From Streptomyces sp. NBC_01314 (GTDB taxonomy: Bacteria; Actinomycetota; Actinomycetes; Streptomycetales; Streptomycetaceae): a stretch of DNA of 64,000 nt. Below, piece by piece: positions 35,097 through 44,800 of this stretch. Made by a program: the position numbers and the translations under genes. The stretch's first letter is position 1; each line of letters opens with the position of its first letter. The notes beneath the pieces were generated by a model, which saw only the letters and a program-made list of their open reading frames with translations, was not told where the DNA came from and searched no databases. The stretch lies in NCBI RefSeq assembly GCF_041435215.1, contig NZ_CP108394.1, positions 6,696,001 to 6,760,000 of the forward strand. The letters run 5' to 3'.

Positions 35097-36146
35097 ATGC
35101 TCTCCGGGAACGGTCGTCACCGTCGCCCCCGTCAGGCTCCCGCCCTCCTCGTCGCAGCCGGAGTGACCGGCTCGGCCATCGCGATCCCACTCCTCGGCGC
35201 CACCGGCGCGAGCGCGGCCAGTGGAACCACCTGGGACCAGGTGGCGGAGTGCGAGAGTGGCAGCTCCTGGAGCGCGGACACCGGGAACGGACGCTACGGC
35301 GGCCTCCAGCTGACCCAGGCGAACTGGGAGAAGTACGGAGGCCTCGACTACGCGACGGCCGCCGACCTGGCCAGCCGTTCGCAGCAGATAGCGGTCGCCG
35401 AGAAGGTTCTCGCCGACCAGGGCGTCGGTGTCTGGGCCACCTGCGGACTGCTCCACAACCTCGGCGGCGACTCCGGTTCCGCCGACGTTGACACGGGCCT
35501 CGCGGACGACTCGTCGAACTCCGACAGCTCCTCCGGTTCTTCCGATTCATCTGGTTCACCGGATTCATCCGACTCGACCGACTCGGCCAAGTCGTCGGAT
35601 TCCACCGGATCGACCGGATCGACCGGCACGGACGACTCCGTCGAATCGCCCGAATCGCCCGAATCGGCTGAATCCACGGACGCGTCCGAGGATGTCTTCG
35701 AAGATTCCCTCAAGGCGAAGGACGGCGCCGACGAGGGCGACGCCGCAGACTCCGGCAGCGGAAACCAGGACAATTCCAGCCAGAAGGACAGCCCTTCGGC
35801 TGCCGATGACAGCGACAGCGGCACCGGCCGTCACCGCGGCGCCAGTGCCGACGAGAACGTCGACTCGGATGTCGAGGCCGACACGGGCGCGGGCGATGGC
35901 TCAGGCATCGACTCCGTGCCCCCCGGCCGTCACGCCTCCCGTGGCGGCGACGCGGCGCGCGAGGTCGTGGACGGCGCGTACACGGTCCGTGTGGGCGACA
36001 GTCTGACGGGCATCGTGAACTCGCTCGACCTGGGCGGCGGGTGGCGGGAGCTGTACGCCGAGAACGAGGGCACGGTCGGAACTGACCCGGACCTTATCCT
36101 TCCCGGTCAGACCCTCGAAGTCGGTGCCGAAACGGGCGAAAAGTAG
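35097..36146 (+). CDS. Resuscitation-promoting factor-like muralytic protein with LysM
   Basis: 349 residues. After a signal peptide (PALLVAAGVTGSAIAIPLLG, cleavage near ASA-AS) comes an Rpf transglycosylase domain: TTWDQVAECESGSSWSADTG, with the catalytic Glu in AECESG, then YGGLQLTQANWEKYGG. The middle 170 residues are low-complexity Ser, Asp and Glu, with repeated SSD and ESPES. The C-terminal LysM reads TVRVGDSLTGIVNSLD and LILPGQTLEV. It cleaves peptidoglycan and is likely involved in spore germination. The ATG at 35097 has GAAAGG upstream. It precedes rpfA by 386 bp. Confidence 0.9.
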   Translation: MLSGNGRHRRPRQAPALLVAAGVTGSAIAIPLLGATGASAASGTTWDQVAECESGSSWSADTGNGRYGGLQLTQANWEKYGGLDYATAADLASRSQQIAVAEKVLADQGVGVWATCGLLHNLGGDSGSADVDTGLADDSSNSDSSSGSSDSSGSPDSSDSTDSAKSSDSTGSTGSTGTDDSVESPESPESAESTDASEDVFEDSLKAKDGADEGDAADSGSGNQDNSSQKDSPSAADDSDSGTGRHRGASADENVDSDVEADTGAGDGSGIDSVPPGRHASRGGDAAREVVDGAYTVRVGDSLTGIVNSLDLGGGWRELYAENEGTVGTDPDLILPGQTLEVGAETGEK

Positions 36147-36284
36147 CGACAGTTCGGGTCATGGTTCGTACCTGAATGCCCGTTTTGATCTATGTGGGAG
36201 ATGAATCACAGACCCCCTGATCGTCTTTGAAATTCGGGCAATCACCTGTTTACGGTCGTGACCGCTCGCCACAGCGGGCCTTTG

Positions 36285-36505
36285 CGGTCGGCACGCCGAA
36301 TCCTGCCAGCGACCGCGAGGAACAGTCGACGCGTCAAGCGCCGTAGGCAGGAGCGGGGGACCCAAGGTAAGTGCCGGGTCCGGCGGTTGCGGCCCTTCGG
36401 GGTCGTACGTCCGGAACCGGCTTGGGGTGAAGCCGCGCGACGTGAGCCGAAAGGCGAGCGTGCGCGGCCGGGCAACTCAACCGGCCCGAACCCGACAGCT
36501 CACCT
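36285..36505 (+). promoter_or_regulatory. ydaO-type c-di-AMP riboswitch in the rpfA leader
   Basis: The leader of rpfA contains the conserved ydaO/yuaA segments: GCCGAATCCTGCC at about 36295, GGCAGGAGCGGGGGACCCA at 36346-36364 and CTTGGGGTGAAGCCGC at 36421-36436, with pairing GC-rich arms between. This class senses c-di-AMP and is known upstream of rpf genes in actinobacteria, usually switching expression off when c-di-AMP is high. The limits given are approximate. Confidence 0.88.
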
Positions 36506-36520
36506 CGTAGGCGTCGGTGA

Positions 36521-37240
<720 letters not shown>

Positions 37241-37427
37241 CCCGCGGCGATCGCGACGGCCGCCAGACGCCTGCCATCCCCACGGCCGCCCCCACAGCCG
37301 GGCAGGCGGGGCGGGTTCAGCCGGGCCGAGGAAACAAGGCCGCTCCCCGGCTGAACCACAGCCCACTCACATCCGTGTCCTCCATAGTGAAGACCTCGTG
37401 AGGGCCGTCCCCCCGTCCCCACGGGTC

Positions 37428-37476
37428 CCCCGCCCCGGTGCGCATTCCCCCGTACGCACCGAGGCGGGGCTTTTTT
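37428..37476 (+). terminator. Rho-independent terminator with U-run
   Basis: CCCCGCC (37428-37434) and GGTGCG pair with CGCACC and GGCGGGG (37463-37469), followed by C and six T residues to 37476. It separates rpfA from eno and is one of few terminators here with a clear U-tract. Confidence 0.85.
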
Positions 37477-37531
37477 CGCGCGTTTTCCCGCGCGGCTCCC
37501 TCCTTCTGTTCACTTTCTCGCCCACCCCCCT

Positions 37532-37550
37532 TTGTTCCGAGCTGGAACAA
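37532..37550. promoter_or_regulatory. Perfect inverted repeat upstream of eno
   Basis: TTGTTCC-GAGCT-GGAACAA has 7-bp arms (37532-37538 and 37544-37550), about 127 bp before the eno start. GGAAC also resembles an ECF sigma factor -35, so it may be an operator or a promoter part. A TAGGCT at 37610-37615 could be the -10 of the main promoter. Confidence 0.4.
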
Positions 37551-37619
37551 TGGGTACCGTCTGTCTGTCCACGGGACGGTCGGTCGGCTGCCGACGGCCC
37601 GGGGGCGGTTAGGCTCTAG

Positions 37620-38957
<1,338 letters not shown>

Positions 38958-38989
38958 CGGCAGCAGGTCGGCAGGTAGGAAGCGTCGTA

Positions 38990-39034
38990 CGTACGTCCCC
39001 GTACTCGGTCCCGTACCGTGTGCGGGGACGTACG
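38990..39034 (+). terminator. Hairpin between eno and the FtsB-like gene
   Basis: A perfect 12-bp stem (38990-39001 with 39023-39034) encloses a 21-nt loop. It may end or attenuate the eno transcript 33 nt past the stop. Confidence 0.55.
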
Positions 39035-39078
39035 CACGTGCACGCAGGAGAAGGCAGAAGAAGAAGGGGAAGCGGGAC

Positions 39079-39561
39079 ATGGCCGTGAAGGACCGGGACC
39101 GGGACCGTTTCTCCACCGCGACCCGGCTGAAGGTGCTCGGTGAGCAGACGGCGGCCCGTGTCTACCGCTCCCAGACCAAGCGCCAGGCCCGCCGCTCCCG
39201 GCTGACCGGCCGGGCCGCGCTGCTCGCCCTCGTCCTCTGCTCGATGATCGTGGCGCTCGCCTACCCCATAAGGCAGTACGTCTCCCAGCGCGCGGACATC
39301 GCCGATATGCAGCGGCAGCGCCAAGAGGCGCGCGAGCGGGTCGAGGAGTTGCGCGACCTCAAGGCGCGCTGGCAGGACGACGCGTACGCCGAGCAGCGCA
39401 TCCGGGAGCGGCTGCACTATGTGATGCCGGGCGAGACCGGCTACACCATGATCGACCCGGACGCGACGAAGCAGTCCCGTACGACGCAGGGAGCGGCCGA
39501 CCGTCCCTGGTACACCAATGTCTGGGACGGGGTCGACAAGGCCGACGCCGCCGACAGCTGA
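39079..39561 (+). CDS. FtsB/DivIC-type septum formation initiator
   Basis: 160 residues. A basic cytoplasmic N-terminus is followed by one membrane helix (about residues 46-63, AALLALVLCSMIVALAYPI) and a coiled coil (ADIADMQRQRQEARERVEEL), then LHYVMPGETGYTMIDP. This is the DivIC/FtsB layout: a bitopic divisome protein that links FtsQ and FtsL and activates septal wall synthesis. It stands between eno and DUF501, as in many actinobacteria. The ATG at 39079 has a Gly/Ala-rich purine ribosome site. Confidence 0.9.
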   Translation: MAVKDRDRDRFSTATRLKVLGEQTAARVYRSQTKRQARRSRLTGRAALLALVLCSMIVALAYPIRQYVSQRADIADMQRQRQEARERVEELRDLKARWQDDAYAEQRIRERLHYVMPGETGYTMIDPDATKQSRTTQGAADRPWYTNVWDGVDKADAADS

Positions 39562-39618
39562 ACGGCCACCCCGTGACCGTGAACCGATGAGCCACACCGA
39601 GGACTTGAGTAGCAGGTT

Positions 39619-40161
39619 ATGCAGACCCCTCCGCCGCCCACCCCGCGCACCGAGCCGACCGACGCCGACGTCGAGGCCTTCCAGCAGCAGCTCGGGCGCC
39701 CGCCGCGCGGGCTGCGCGCGATCGCGCACCGCTGCCCGTGCGGACAGCCGGACGTCGTCGAGACGGCGCCGCGGCTGCCGGACGGGACGCCCTTCCCCAC
39801 GACGTACTACCTGACGTGCCCGCGTGCCGCCTCCGCGATCGGCACGCTGGAGGCGAACGGCGTGATGAAGGAGATGACGGAGCGTCTGGCGACGGACCCC
39901 GAACTGGCCGCCGCCTACCGGGCCGCGCACGAGGACTACATCGCCCGCCGCGACGAGATCGAGGTCCTGGAGGGCTTCCCGAGCGCGGGCGGCATGCCGG
40001 ACCGTGTGAAGTGCCTGCACGTCCTCGTCGGGCACTCGCTGGCCGCCGGTCCCGGCGTCAACCCGCTGGGCGACGAGGCGATCGCGATGCTGCCGGAGTG
40101 GTGGGCGAAGGGCCCGTGCGTGGTGCCCGCGCCGGAGCCCTCGAAGGGGGACGACCAGTGA
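39619..40161 (+). CDS. DUF501 family protein
   Basis: 180 residues. Conserved blocks are QLGRPPRGLRAIAHRCPCG, PFPTTYYLTCPRAASAIGTL and GMPDRVKCLHVLVGHSLAAG, with Cys and His residues that could bind metal. This is DUF501, present next to ppx and eno in actinobacteria; the biochemical role is unknown to me. Its stop overlaps the GTG start of the following phosphatase gene by 3 to 4 nt, so the two are coupled. Confidence 0.9.
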   Translation: MQTPPPPTPRTEPTDADVEAFQQQLGRPPRGLRAIAHRCPCGQPDVVETAPRLPDGTPFPTTYYLTCPRAASAIGTLEANGVMKEMTERLATDPELAAAYRAAHEDYIARRDEIEVLEGFPSAGGMPDRVKCLHVLVGHSLAAGPGVNPLGDEAIAMLPEWWAKGPCVVPAPEPSKGDDQ

Positions 40162-41123
40162 CCCGTGTCGCCGCCGTCGACTGCGGTACGAACTCCATCC
40201 GGCTCCTCGTCGCCGACATCACCGTGTCCGACGGCGCCTTCGGCGCGGGGGCCACCGGTGAACTCGTCGAGCTGGACCGGCGGATGACCATCGTCCGGCT
40301 CGGCCAGGGCGTCGACCGTACGGGCCGGCTGGCCCCGGAGGCGCTGGAGCGGACCTTCGCGGCCTGCCGGGAGTACGCGGCGGTCATCAAGGAACTCGGC
40401 GCCGAGCGGGTCCGCTTCGTGGCCACCTCCGCCTCCCGCGACGCCGAGAACCGGGACGAGTTCGTCCGCGGGGTGTTCGACATCCTCGGTGTCGAGCCCG
40501 AGGTGATCTCCGGCGACCGGGAGGCCGAGTTCTCCTTCACCGGCGCGACCAGGGAGCTGAAGGGGCGCGCCGACCTCGCCGAGCCGTACCTGGTCGTGGA
40601 CATCGGCGGCGGCTCCACCGAGTTCGTGGTCGGGGACGACCACGTACGTGGCGCCCGTTCCGTGGACATCGGCTGCGTACGGCTGACCGAGCGGCACCTC
40701 CTGCGGGACGGGGCCGTCGTCGACCCGCCGCGGCCGGAGCAGATCGCCGCGATCCGCGCCGACATCGAGGCCGCGCTGGACCTCGCCGAGCGGGACGTCC
40801 CCCTGCGGGAGGCGCGGACCCTGGTCGGGCTCGCCGGTTCGGTGACGACCCTGTCCGCGATCGCCCAGGATCTGCCGGCGTACGACTCGGTGGCCATCCA
40901 CCACTCCCGGATCCCGTACGAGCGCGTCCGCGAGATCACCGAGTGGCTGCTGCGGTCGACGCACGCCGAGCGGGAGGCGGTGCCGTCGATGCATCCCGGG
41001 CGCGTGGACGTGATCGCCGCGGGCGCCCTGGTCCTCCTCTCGATCATGGAGCGGATCGGCGCGGCGGAGGTCGTGGTGAGCGAACACGACATTCTGGACG
41101 GAATCGCCTGGTCCGTCGCTTGA
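40158..41123 (+). CDS. Ppx/GppA-family exopolyphosphatase
   Basis: 321 residues, the short actinobacterial form. The ASKHA fold shows phosphate-1 loop VAAVDCGTNSIRLLVADI, ATSASRDAENRDEF, EAEFSFTGATRELK and phosphate-2 loop VVDIGGGSTEFVVG. It hydrolyses inorganic polyphosphate or (p)ppGpp-related substrates; actinobacterial short forms are exopolyphosphatases. The GTG at 40158 has AAGGGGG upstream and overlaps the DUF501 stop. It is the last gene of the eno block before a terminator-like hairpin. Confidence 0.92.
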   Translation: MTRVAAVDCGTNSIRLLVADITVSDGAFGAGATGELVELDRRMTIVRLGQGVDRTGRLAPEALERTFAACREYAAVIKELGAERVRFVATSASRDAENRDEFVRGVFDILGVEPEVISGDREAEFSFTGATRELKGRADLAEPYLVVDIGGGSTEFVVGDDHVRGARSVDIGCVRLTERHLLRDGAVVDPPRPEQIAAIRADIEAALDLAERDVPLREARTLVGLAGSVTTLSAIAQDLPAYDSVAIHHSRIPYERVREITEWLLRSTHAEREAVPSMHPGRVDVIAAGALVLLSIMERIGAAEVVVSEHDILDGIAWSVA

Positions 41124-41246
41124 GTGAGGCGTGAGCCCCGGAATGGGTTTCGTGGCTCTCCCAGCCGCTCGGCGACGCTCGTGAGCGAGTGTTTACTACT
41201 CGCCGGCAGTCTCGCTTGAGCTGTTCGGATAACGTATGAGCGCGCC

Positions 41247-41270
41247 CGAGGGGTGCTTCGGCACCCCTCG
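41247..41270. terminator. UUCG tetraloop hairpin downstream of ppx
   Basis: A perfect 10-bp stem (41247-41256 with 41261-41270) closed by TTCG lies 123 bp after the ppx stop. The very stable tetraloop suggests a terminator or leader element. Confidence 0.6.
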
Positions 41271-41292
41271 TCGATCCGCCTTCGAGGAACTT

Positions 41293-41308
41293 CGTGAAGT
41301 TCTTCACA
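41293..41308. promoter_or_regulatory. ndh: Rex-like operator upstream of ndh
   Basis: CGTGAAGTTCTTCACA matches the known Streptomyces Rex operator TGTGAACGCGTTCACA at both 5-bp half-sites with the right 4-bp spacer; only one outer base differs. Rex senses NADH/NAD and is known to control respiratory genes, including ndh. It lies 309 bp before the ndh ATG, so the promoter would be far upstream. The rest of the 493-bp gap has no gene. Confidence 0.7.
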
Positions 41309-41616
41309 AGAGAATCTGCCCTGTTGAGCGATGTTTTGAGGCTCCACAGAGCCTTCGAGGGCTCCGGGGGGTCAACGGGGCTTCCCCGAGGGGCTTTCGC
41401 GGGGGTCTCGTCCGTGTGAAACCGGAGGGTGGCTCGGGGGGTTCGCGGGCCCGGAACAGCAGTTCACGCGGCCTTGACATCGGTCATTCATGCAGGTCGG
41501 TTCCCCTGATCGCCAGGACCCGCGACACGAGGGCCGCGCAGTGTAGCAGAGGGTGTGAAGAAGCTTGTGAAGGGGCGCACGAGCGACCCCCGTATGGCGG
41601 GTACATACTCGATGGC

Positions 41617-43002
41617 ATGAGCACCACGGAGCGTCCCAGGATCCTCGTAGTAGGCGGTGGGTACGTAGGCCTGTACGCAGCTCGGCGCATCCTCAAGAAG
41701 ATGCGCTACGGCGAGGCGACCGTCACGGTCGTCGACCCCCGGTCGTACATGACCTACCAGCCCTTCCTCCCCGAAGCCGCCGCCGGCAGCATCTCCCCGC
41801 GGCATGTCGTCGTCCCGCTGCGACGCGTGCTGCCCAAGGCGGAGGTCCTCACCGGCCGGGTCACCACCATCGACCAGGACCGCAAGGTCGCCACGATCGC
41901 CCCGCTGGTCGGCGAGGCGTACGAGCTGCCTTTCGACTACCTGGTGATCGCGCTCGGCGCGGTCTCCCGCACCTTCCCGATCCCCGGCCTCGCCGAGCAG
42001 GGCATCGGTATGAAGGGCATCGAGGAGGCCATCGGCCTGCGCAACCACGTGCTTGAGCAGCTCGACAAGGCCGACTCCACGACCGACGAGGACGTCCGCC
42101 GCAAGGCGTTGACCTTCGTCTTCGTGGGCGGTGGCTTCGCCGGCGCCGAGACCATCGGCGAGGTCGAGGACATGGCCCGCGACGCCGCGAAGTACTACAA
42201 GAACGTGTCCCGCGAGGACATGCGCTTCGTGCTCGTCGACGCCGCCGACAAGATCCTCCCCGAGGTCGGCCCGAAGCTCGGCCTGTACGGCAAGGAGCAC
42301 CTGGAGGGCCGTGGGGTCGAGGTCTACCTCAACACCTCCATGAACTCCTGCGTCGACGGCCACGTCGTGCTGAAGAACGGCCTGGAGGTCGACTCCAACA
42401 CGATCGTCTGGACCGCCGGCGTCAAGCCGAACCCGGTCCTCTCGCGCTACGGCCTGCCGCTCGGCCCCCGTGGCCACGTGGACGCCCAGCCGACCCTCCA
42501 GGTCACCGGCACCGACTACATCTGGGCCGGCGGCGACAACGCCCAGGTCCCGGACGTCGCCGCCCGCAAGGCCGGCGTCGAGAACGCCTGGTGCCCGCCG
42601 AACGCGCAGCACGCGCTGCGTCAGGCGAAGGTCCTCGGCGACAACGTGGTCTCCGGCATGCGGGGCTTCCCGCAGAAGGAGTACGCGCACTCCAACAAGG
42701 GTGCGGTGGCGGGCCTCGGCCTCCACAAGGGCGTCGCGATGATCGTCATGGGCAAGGTGAAGATCAAGCTCAAGGGCCGTCTCGCCTGGTACATGCACCG
42801 TGGCTACCACGGCCTCGCGATGCCGACCTGGAACCGCAAGATCCGTGTCTTCGCCGACTGGACCCTCGCGATGTTCCTCAAGCGCGAGGTCGTCTCCCTC
42901 GGCGCCATCGAGACTCCCCGCGAGGAGTTCTACGAGGCGGCCAAGCCGGCGCCGGTCGCTGCCGCCCCGGCCAAGACCGAGGAGAAGGCCAAGGCCTCCT
43001 GA
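41617..43002 (+). CDS. ndh: Type II NADH dehydrogenase
   Basis: 461 residues. The FAD site is ILVVGGGYVGLYAARR (Gly13-Gly15 and Gly18). The NADH site is FVFVGGGFAGAETIGEVEDM, where the residue after the loop is Glu. The block IWAGGDNAQVPD is the second FAD motif. The C-terminal amphipathic part (KIKLKGRLAWYMHRGYHGLA) attaches it to the membrane. It transfers electrons from NADH to menaquinone without pumping protons. The ATG at 41617 lacks a clear ribosome site; a TACATACT sequence just upstream could be a -10 of a short-leader transcript. Expression is likely controlled by Rex. Confidence 0.92.
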   Translation: MSTTERPRILVVGGGYVGLYAARRILKKMRYGEATVTVVDPRSYMTYQPFLPEAAAGSISPRHVVVPLRRVLPKAEVLTGRVTTIDQDRKVATIAPLVGEAYELPFDYLVIALGAVSRTFPIPGLAEQGIGMKGIEEAIGLRNHVLEQLDKADSTTDEDVRRKALTFVFVGGGFAGAETIGEVEDMARDAAKYYKNVSREDMRFVLVDAADKILPEVGPKLGLYGKEHLEGRGVEVYLNTSMNSCVDGHVVLKNGLEVDSNTIVWTAGVKPNPVLSRYGLPLGPRGHVDAQPTLQVTGTDYIWAGGDNAQVPDVAARKAGVENAWCPPNAQHALRQAKVLGDNVVSGMRGFPQKEYAHSNKGAVAGLGLHKGVAMIVMGKVKIKLKGRLAWYMHRGYHGLAMPTWNRKIRVFADWTLAMFLKREVVSLGAIETPREEFYEAAKPAPVAAAPAKTEEKAKAS

Positions 43003-43028
43003 CCCTCCCGGTCACCCTCCGAACGACC

Positions 43029-43068
43029 CGAAGGACCTCCCGCCATCCGTGGTGCGGGAGGTCCTTCG
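43029..43068 (+). terminator. Strong hairpin terminator after ndh
   Basis: A perfect 15-bp stem (43029-43043 with 43054-43068) and 10-nt loop, 26 nt after the stop. Confidence 0.85.
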
Positions 43069-43147
43069 GCGTTCCCGAGACTCTTCGGTCCGTGACGCGG
43101 GAGAGCTCGGGGGCCCGGGTGCGTCGGCGGGTGCGGGTGCGTCGTGG

Positions 43148-43280
43148 TTGCTCGCGCAGTTCCCCGCGCCCCTGAAAAGCAGGGGCTGCGCCCCGTGCTT
43201 TTCGGCCCGCAGGGCCGTGGTCTTTCAGGCCCGCAGGGGCCTGATCCTTGAGGGGCGCGGGGAACTGCGCGAGAAGCCCC
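43148..43280. repeat. Dispersed intergenic repeat, complete inverted pair
   Basis: Arms CGCGCAGTTCCCCGCGCCCC and GGGGCGCGGGGAACTGCGCG face each other about 100 bp apart. Between them are CTGAAAAGCAGGGGCTGCG and further hairpin-forming Gly-Cys-rich sequence. The remaining gap to the next gene has no frame of interest. Confidence 0.85.
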
Positions 43281-43391
43281 ACCGGACCCGCAGCCGAACA
43301 ACACACCTCACAGCGGGACTACGGCAGACCCCCACCCGTGTTTACCGTGGCGTTGGACATTCCGGGATGTCCTGTCACGGAGGTGTACGCC

Positions 43392-44693
43392 ATGCAGGAC
43401 GCCGCGTCGCGGCTGAAGAACCTGTTCGAGCAGGTGTCGGGAGCCCCGCTCCCGGTCCGGCTGCGGGCCTGGGACGATTCGACGGCGGGCCCGCCGGACG
43501 CCCCCGAGCTGGTGGTACGGAACCGCAGGGCCCTGCGCCGGCTGCTGTGGAAGCCGGGAGAACTGGGCCTGGCCCGCGCCTGGGTCGCCGGTGACCTCGG
43601 CATCGACGGGGACCTGTACGCCGTACTGGACCTGGTGGCCGAACATGTGTGGGAGCGGGACGAGGACGCCCGGAGCCTCACCCAGGCCCTGCGCGACCCC
43701 GGGTTCCGCGCGGCGGCCAGGGGTCTGCTGAAGCTGGCCGGCCCCGCCGTCCTCGTCCCGCCCGAACCGCCCCGCGAGGAGGTCCGCTCCCTCCACCGGC
43801 ACACCAGGCACACCGACAGACGAGCCGTCAGCCACCACTACGACGTGGGCAACGACTTCTACGAGATCGTCCTCGGCCCGTCGATGGTGTACTCCTGCGC
43901 CTACTGGGCGGCCCCCGACTCCACCACCACCCTCGAAGCCGCACAGCACGACAAGCTCGACCTCATCTGCCGCAAACTCGGCCTGACCCCGGGCACGCGG
44001 CTCCTCGACGTCGGCTGCGGCTGGGGCTCCATGGCCGTGCACGCCGCCCGCGAGTACGGCGTGCACGTCGTCGGCGTCACCCTCTCCCTGGAGCAGGCCG
44101 CGTACGCCCGCAAACGCGTCGCCGAGGAGGGCCTCACCGACCGGGTCGAGATCCGCGTCCAGGACTACCGCGACGTCACCGACCGGCCCTACGACGCGAT
44201 CTCGTCCGTCGGCATGGCCGAACACGTCGGCGCCGACGGGTATCTGGCGTACGCCGAGGACCTGTACCGGCTCCTCGCCCCCGGCGGACGGCTGCTCAAC
44301 CACCAGATCGCACGGCGGCCGCAGCGCGACGAGAACACGTACTCCGTCGACGGCTTCATCGACGCGTACGTCTTCCCGGACGGCGAACTCACCCCCGTCG
44401 GCACCACCGTCACCCAGCTCGAACGGGCCGGGTTCGAGGTCCGTGACGTGGAGTCCCTCCGCGAGCACTACGCCCTCACCCTGCGCGCCTGGGTCACCCG
44501 TCTCGAAGCCCGCTGGGCCCACGCGGTCGCCCTCGTCGGCCCCGGCCGCGCGCGCGTCTGGCGCCTCTACATGGCCGCCTCCGCCCTGGGCTTCGAACGC
44601 AACCGCCTCGGCGTCAACCAGGTACTGGCCGTGCGGCCCCCGGAAGGGGGTGCGTCGGGGCTTCCGCTCAGGGCCCGGACCTGGGGGGCCTGA
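43392..44693 (+). CDS. Cyclopropane-fatty-acid synthase-like methyltransferase
   Basis: 433 residues. An N-terminal domain of about 130 residues is typical of actinobacterial Cfa-type enzymes. The core reads AVSHHYDVGNDFYEIVLGPS, MVYSCAYW and SAM motif I LLDVGCGWGSM (Asp206 onward), then VEIRVQDYRDV and SVGMAEHVG. It should methylate unsaturated acyl chains of membrane lipids, forming cyclopropane or methyl-branched chains, using S-adenosylmethionine. The ATG at 43392 has GGAGG 9 nt upstream. Which product it makes is not decided by sequence. Confidence 0.9.
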   Translation: MQDAASRLKNLFEQVSGAPLPVRLRAWDDSTAGPPDAPELVVRNRRALRRLLWKPGELGLARAWVAGDLGIDGDLYAVLDLVAEHVWERDEDARSLTQALRDPGFRAAARGLLKLAGPAVLVPPEPPREEVRSLHRHTRHTDRRAVSHHYDVGNDFYEIVLGPSMVYSCAYWAAPDSTTTLEAAQHDKLDLICRKLGLTPGTRLLDVGCGWGSMAVHAAREYGVHVVGVTLSLEQAAYARKRVAEEGLTDRVEIRVQDYRDVTDRPYDAISSVGMAEHVGADGYLAYAEDLYRLLAPGGRLLNHQIARRPQRDENTYSVDGFIDAYVFPDGELTPVGTTVTQLERAGFEVRDVESLREHYALTLRAWVTRLEARWAHAVALVGPGRARVWRLYMAASALGFERNRLGVNQVLAVRPPEGGASGLPLRARTWGA

Positions 44694-44736
44694 ACGTCCG
44701 TCCAGGGGTGTGGGCGGCCATGTACGGGCGCACGTG

Positions 44737-44773
44737 GGCGGGCCCCCGTTCCGTACCGGAACGGGGGCCCGCC
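44737..44773. terminator. Bidirectional hairpin terminator
   Basis: A perfect 17-bp stem (44737-44753 with 44757-44773) with a 3-nt loop between the converging Cfa-like and permease genes. Confidence 0.85.
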
Positions 44774-44800
44774 GCGTCTGCCGTCACGTCGCCCGCGCGG

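Noticed and set aside
36170..36215. A Crp-type site (TGTG...CACA) upstream of the rpfA riboswitch
   Set aside because: The two halves are separated by 10 bp instead of the 8 bp needed between TGTG and CACA.
41551..41580. A second Rex site near GTGTGAAGAAGCTTGTGAA
   Set aside because: The two TGTGAA elements are direct, not inverted, repeats, so they do not make a Rex operator.
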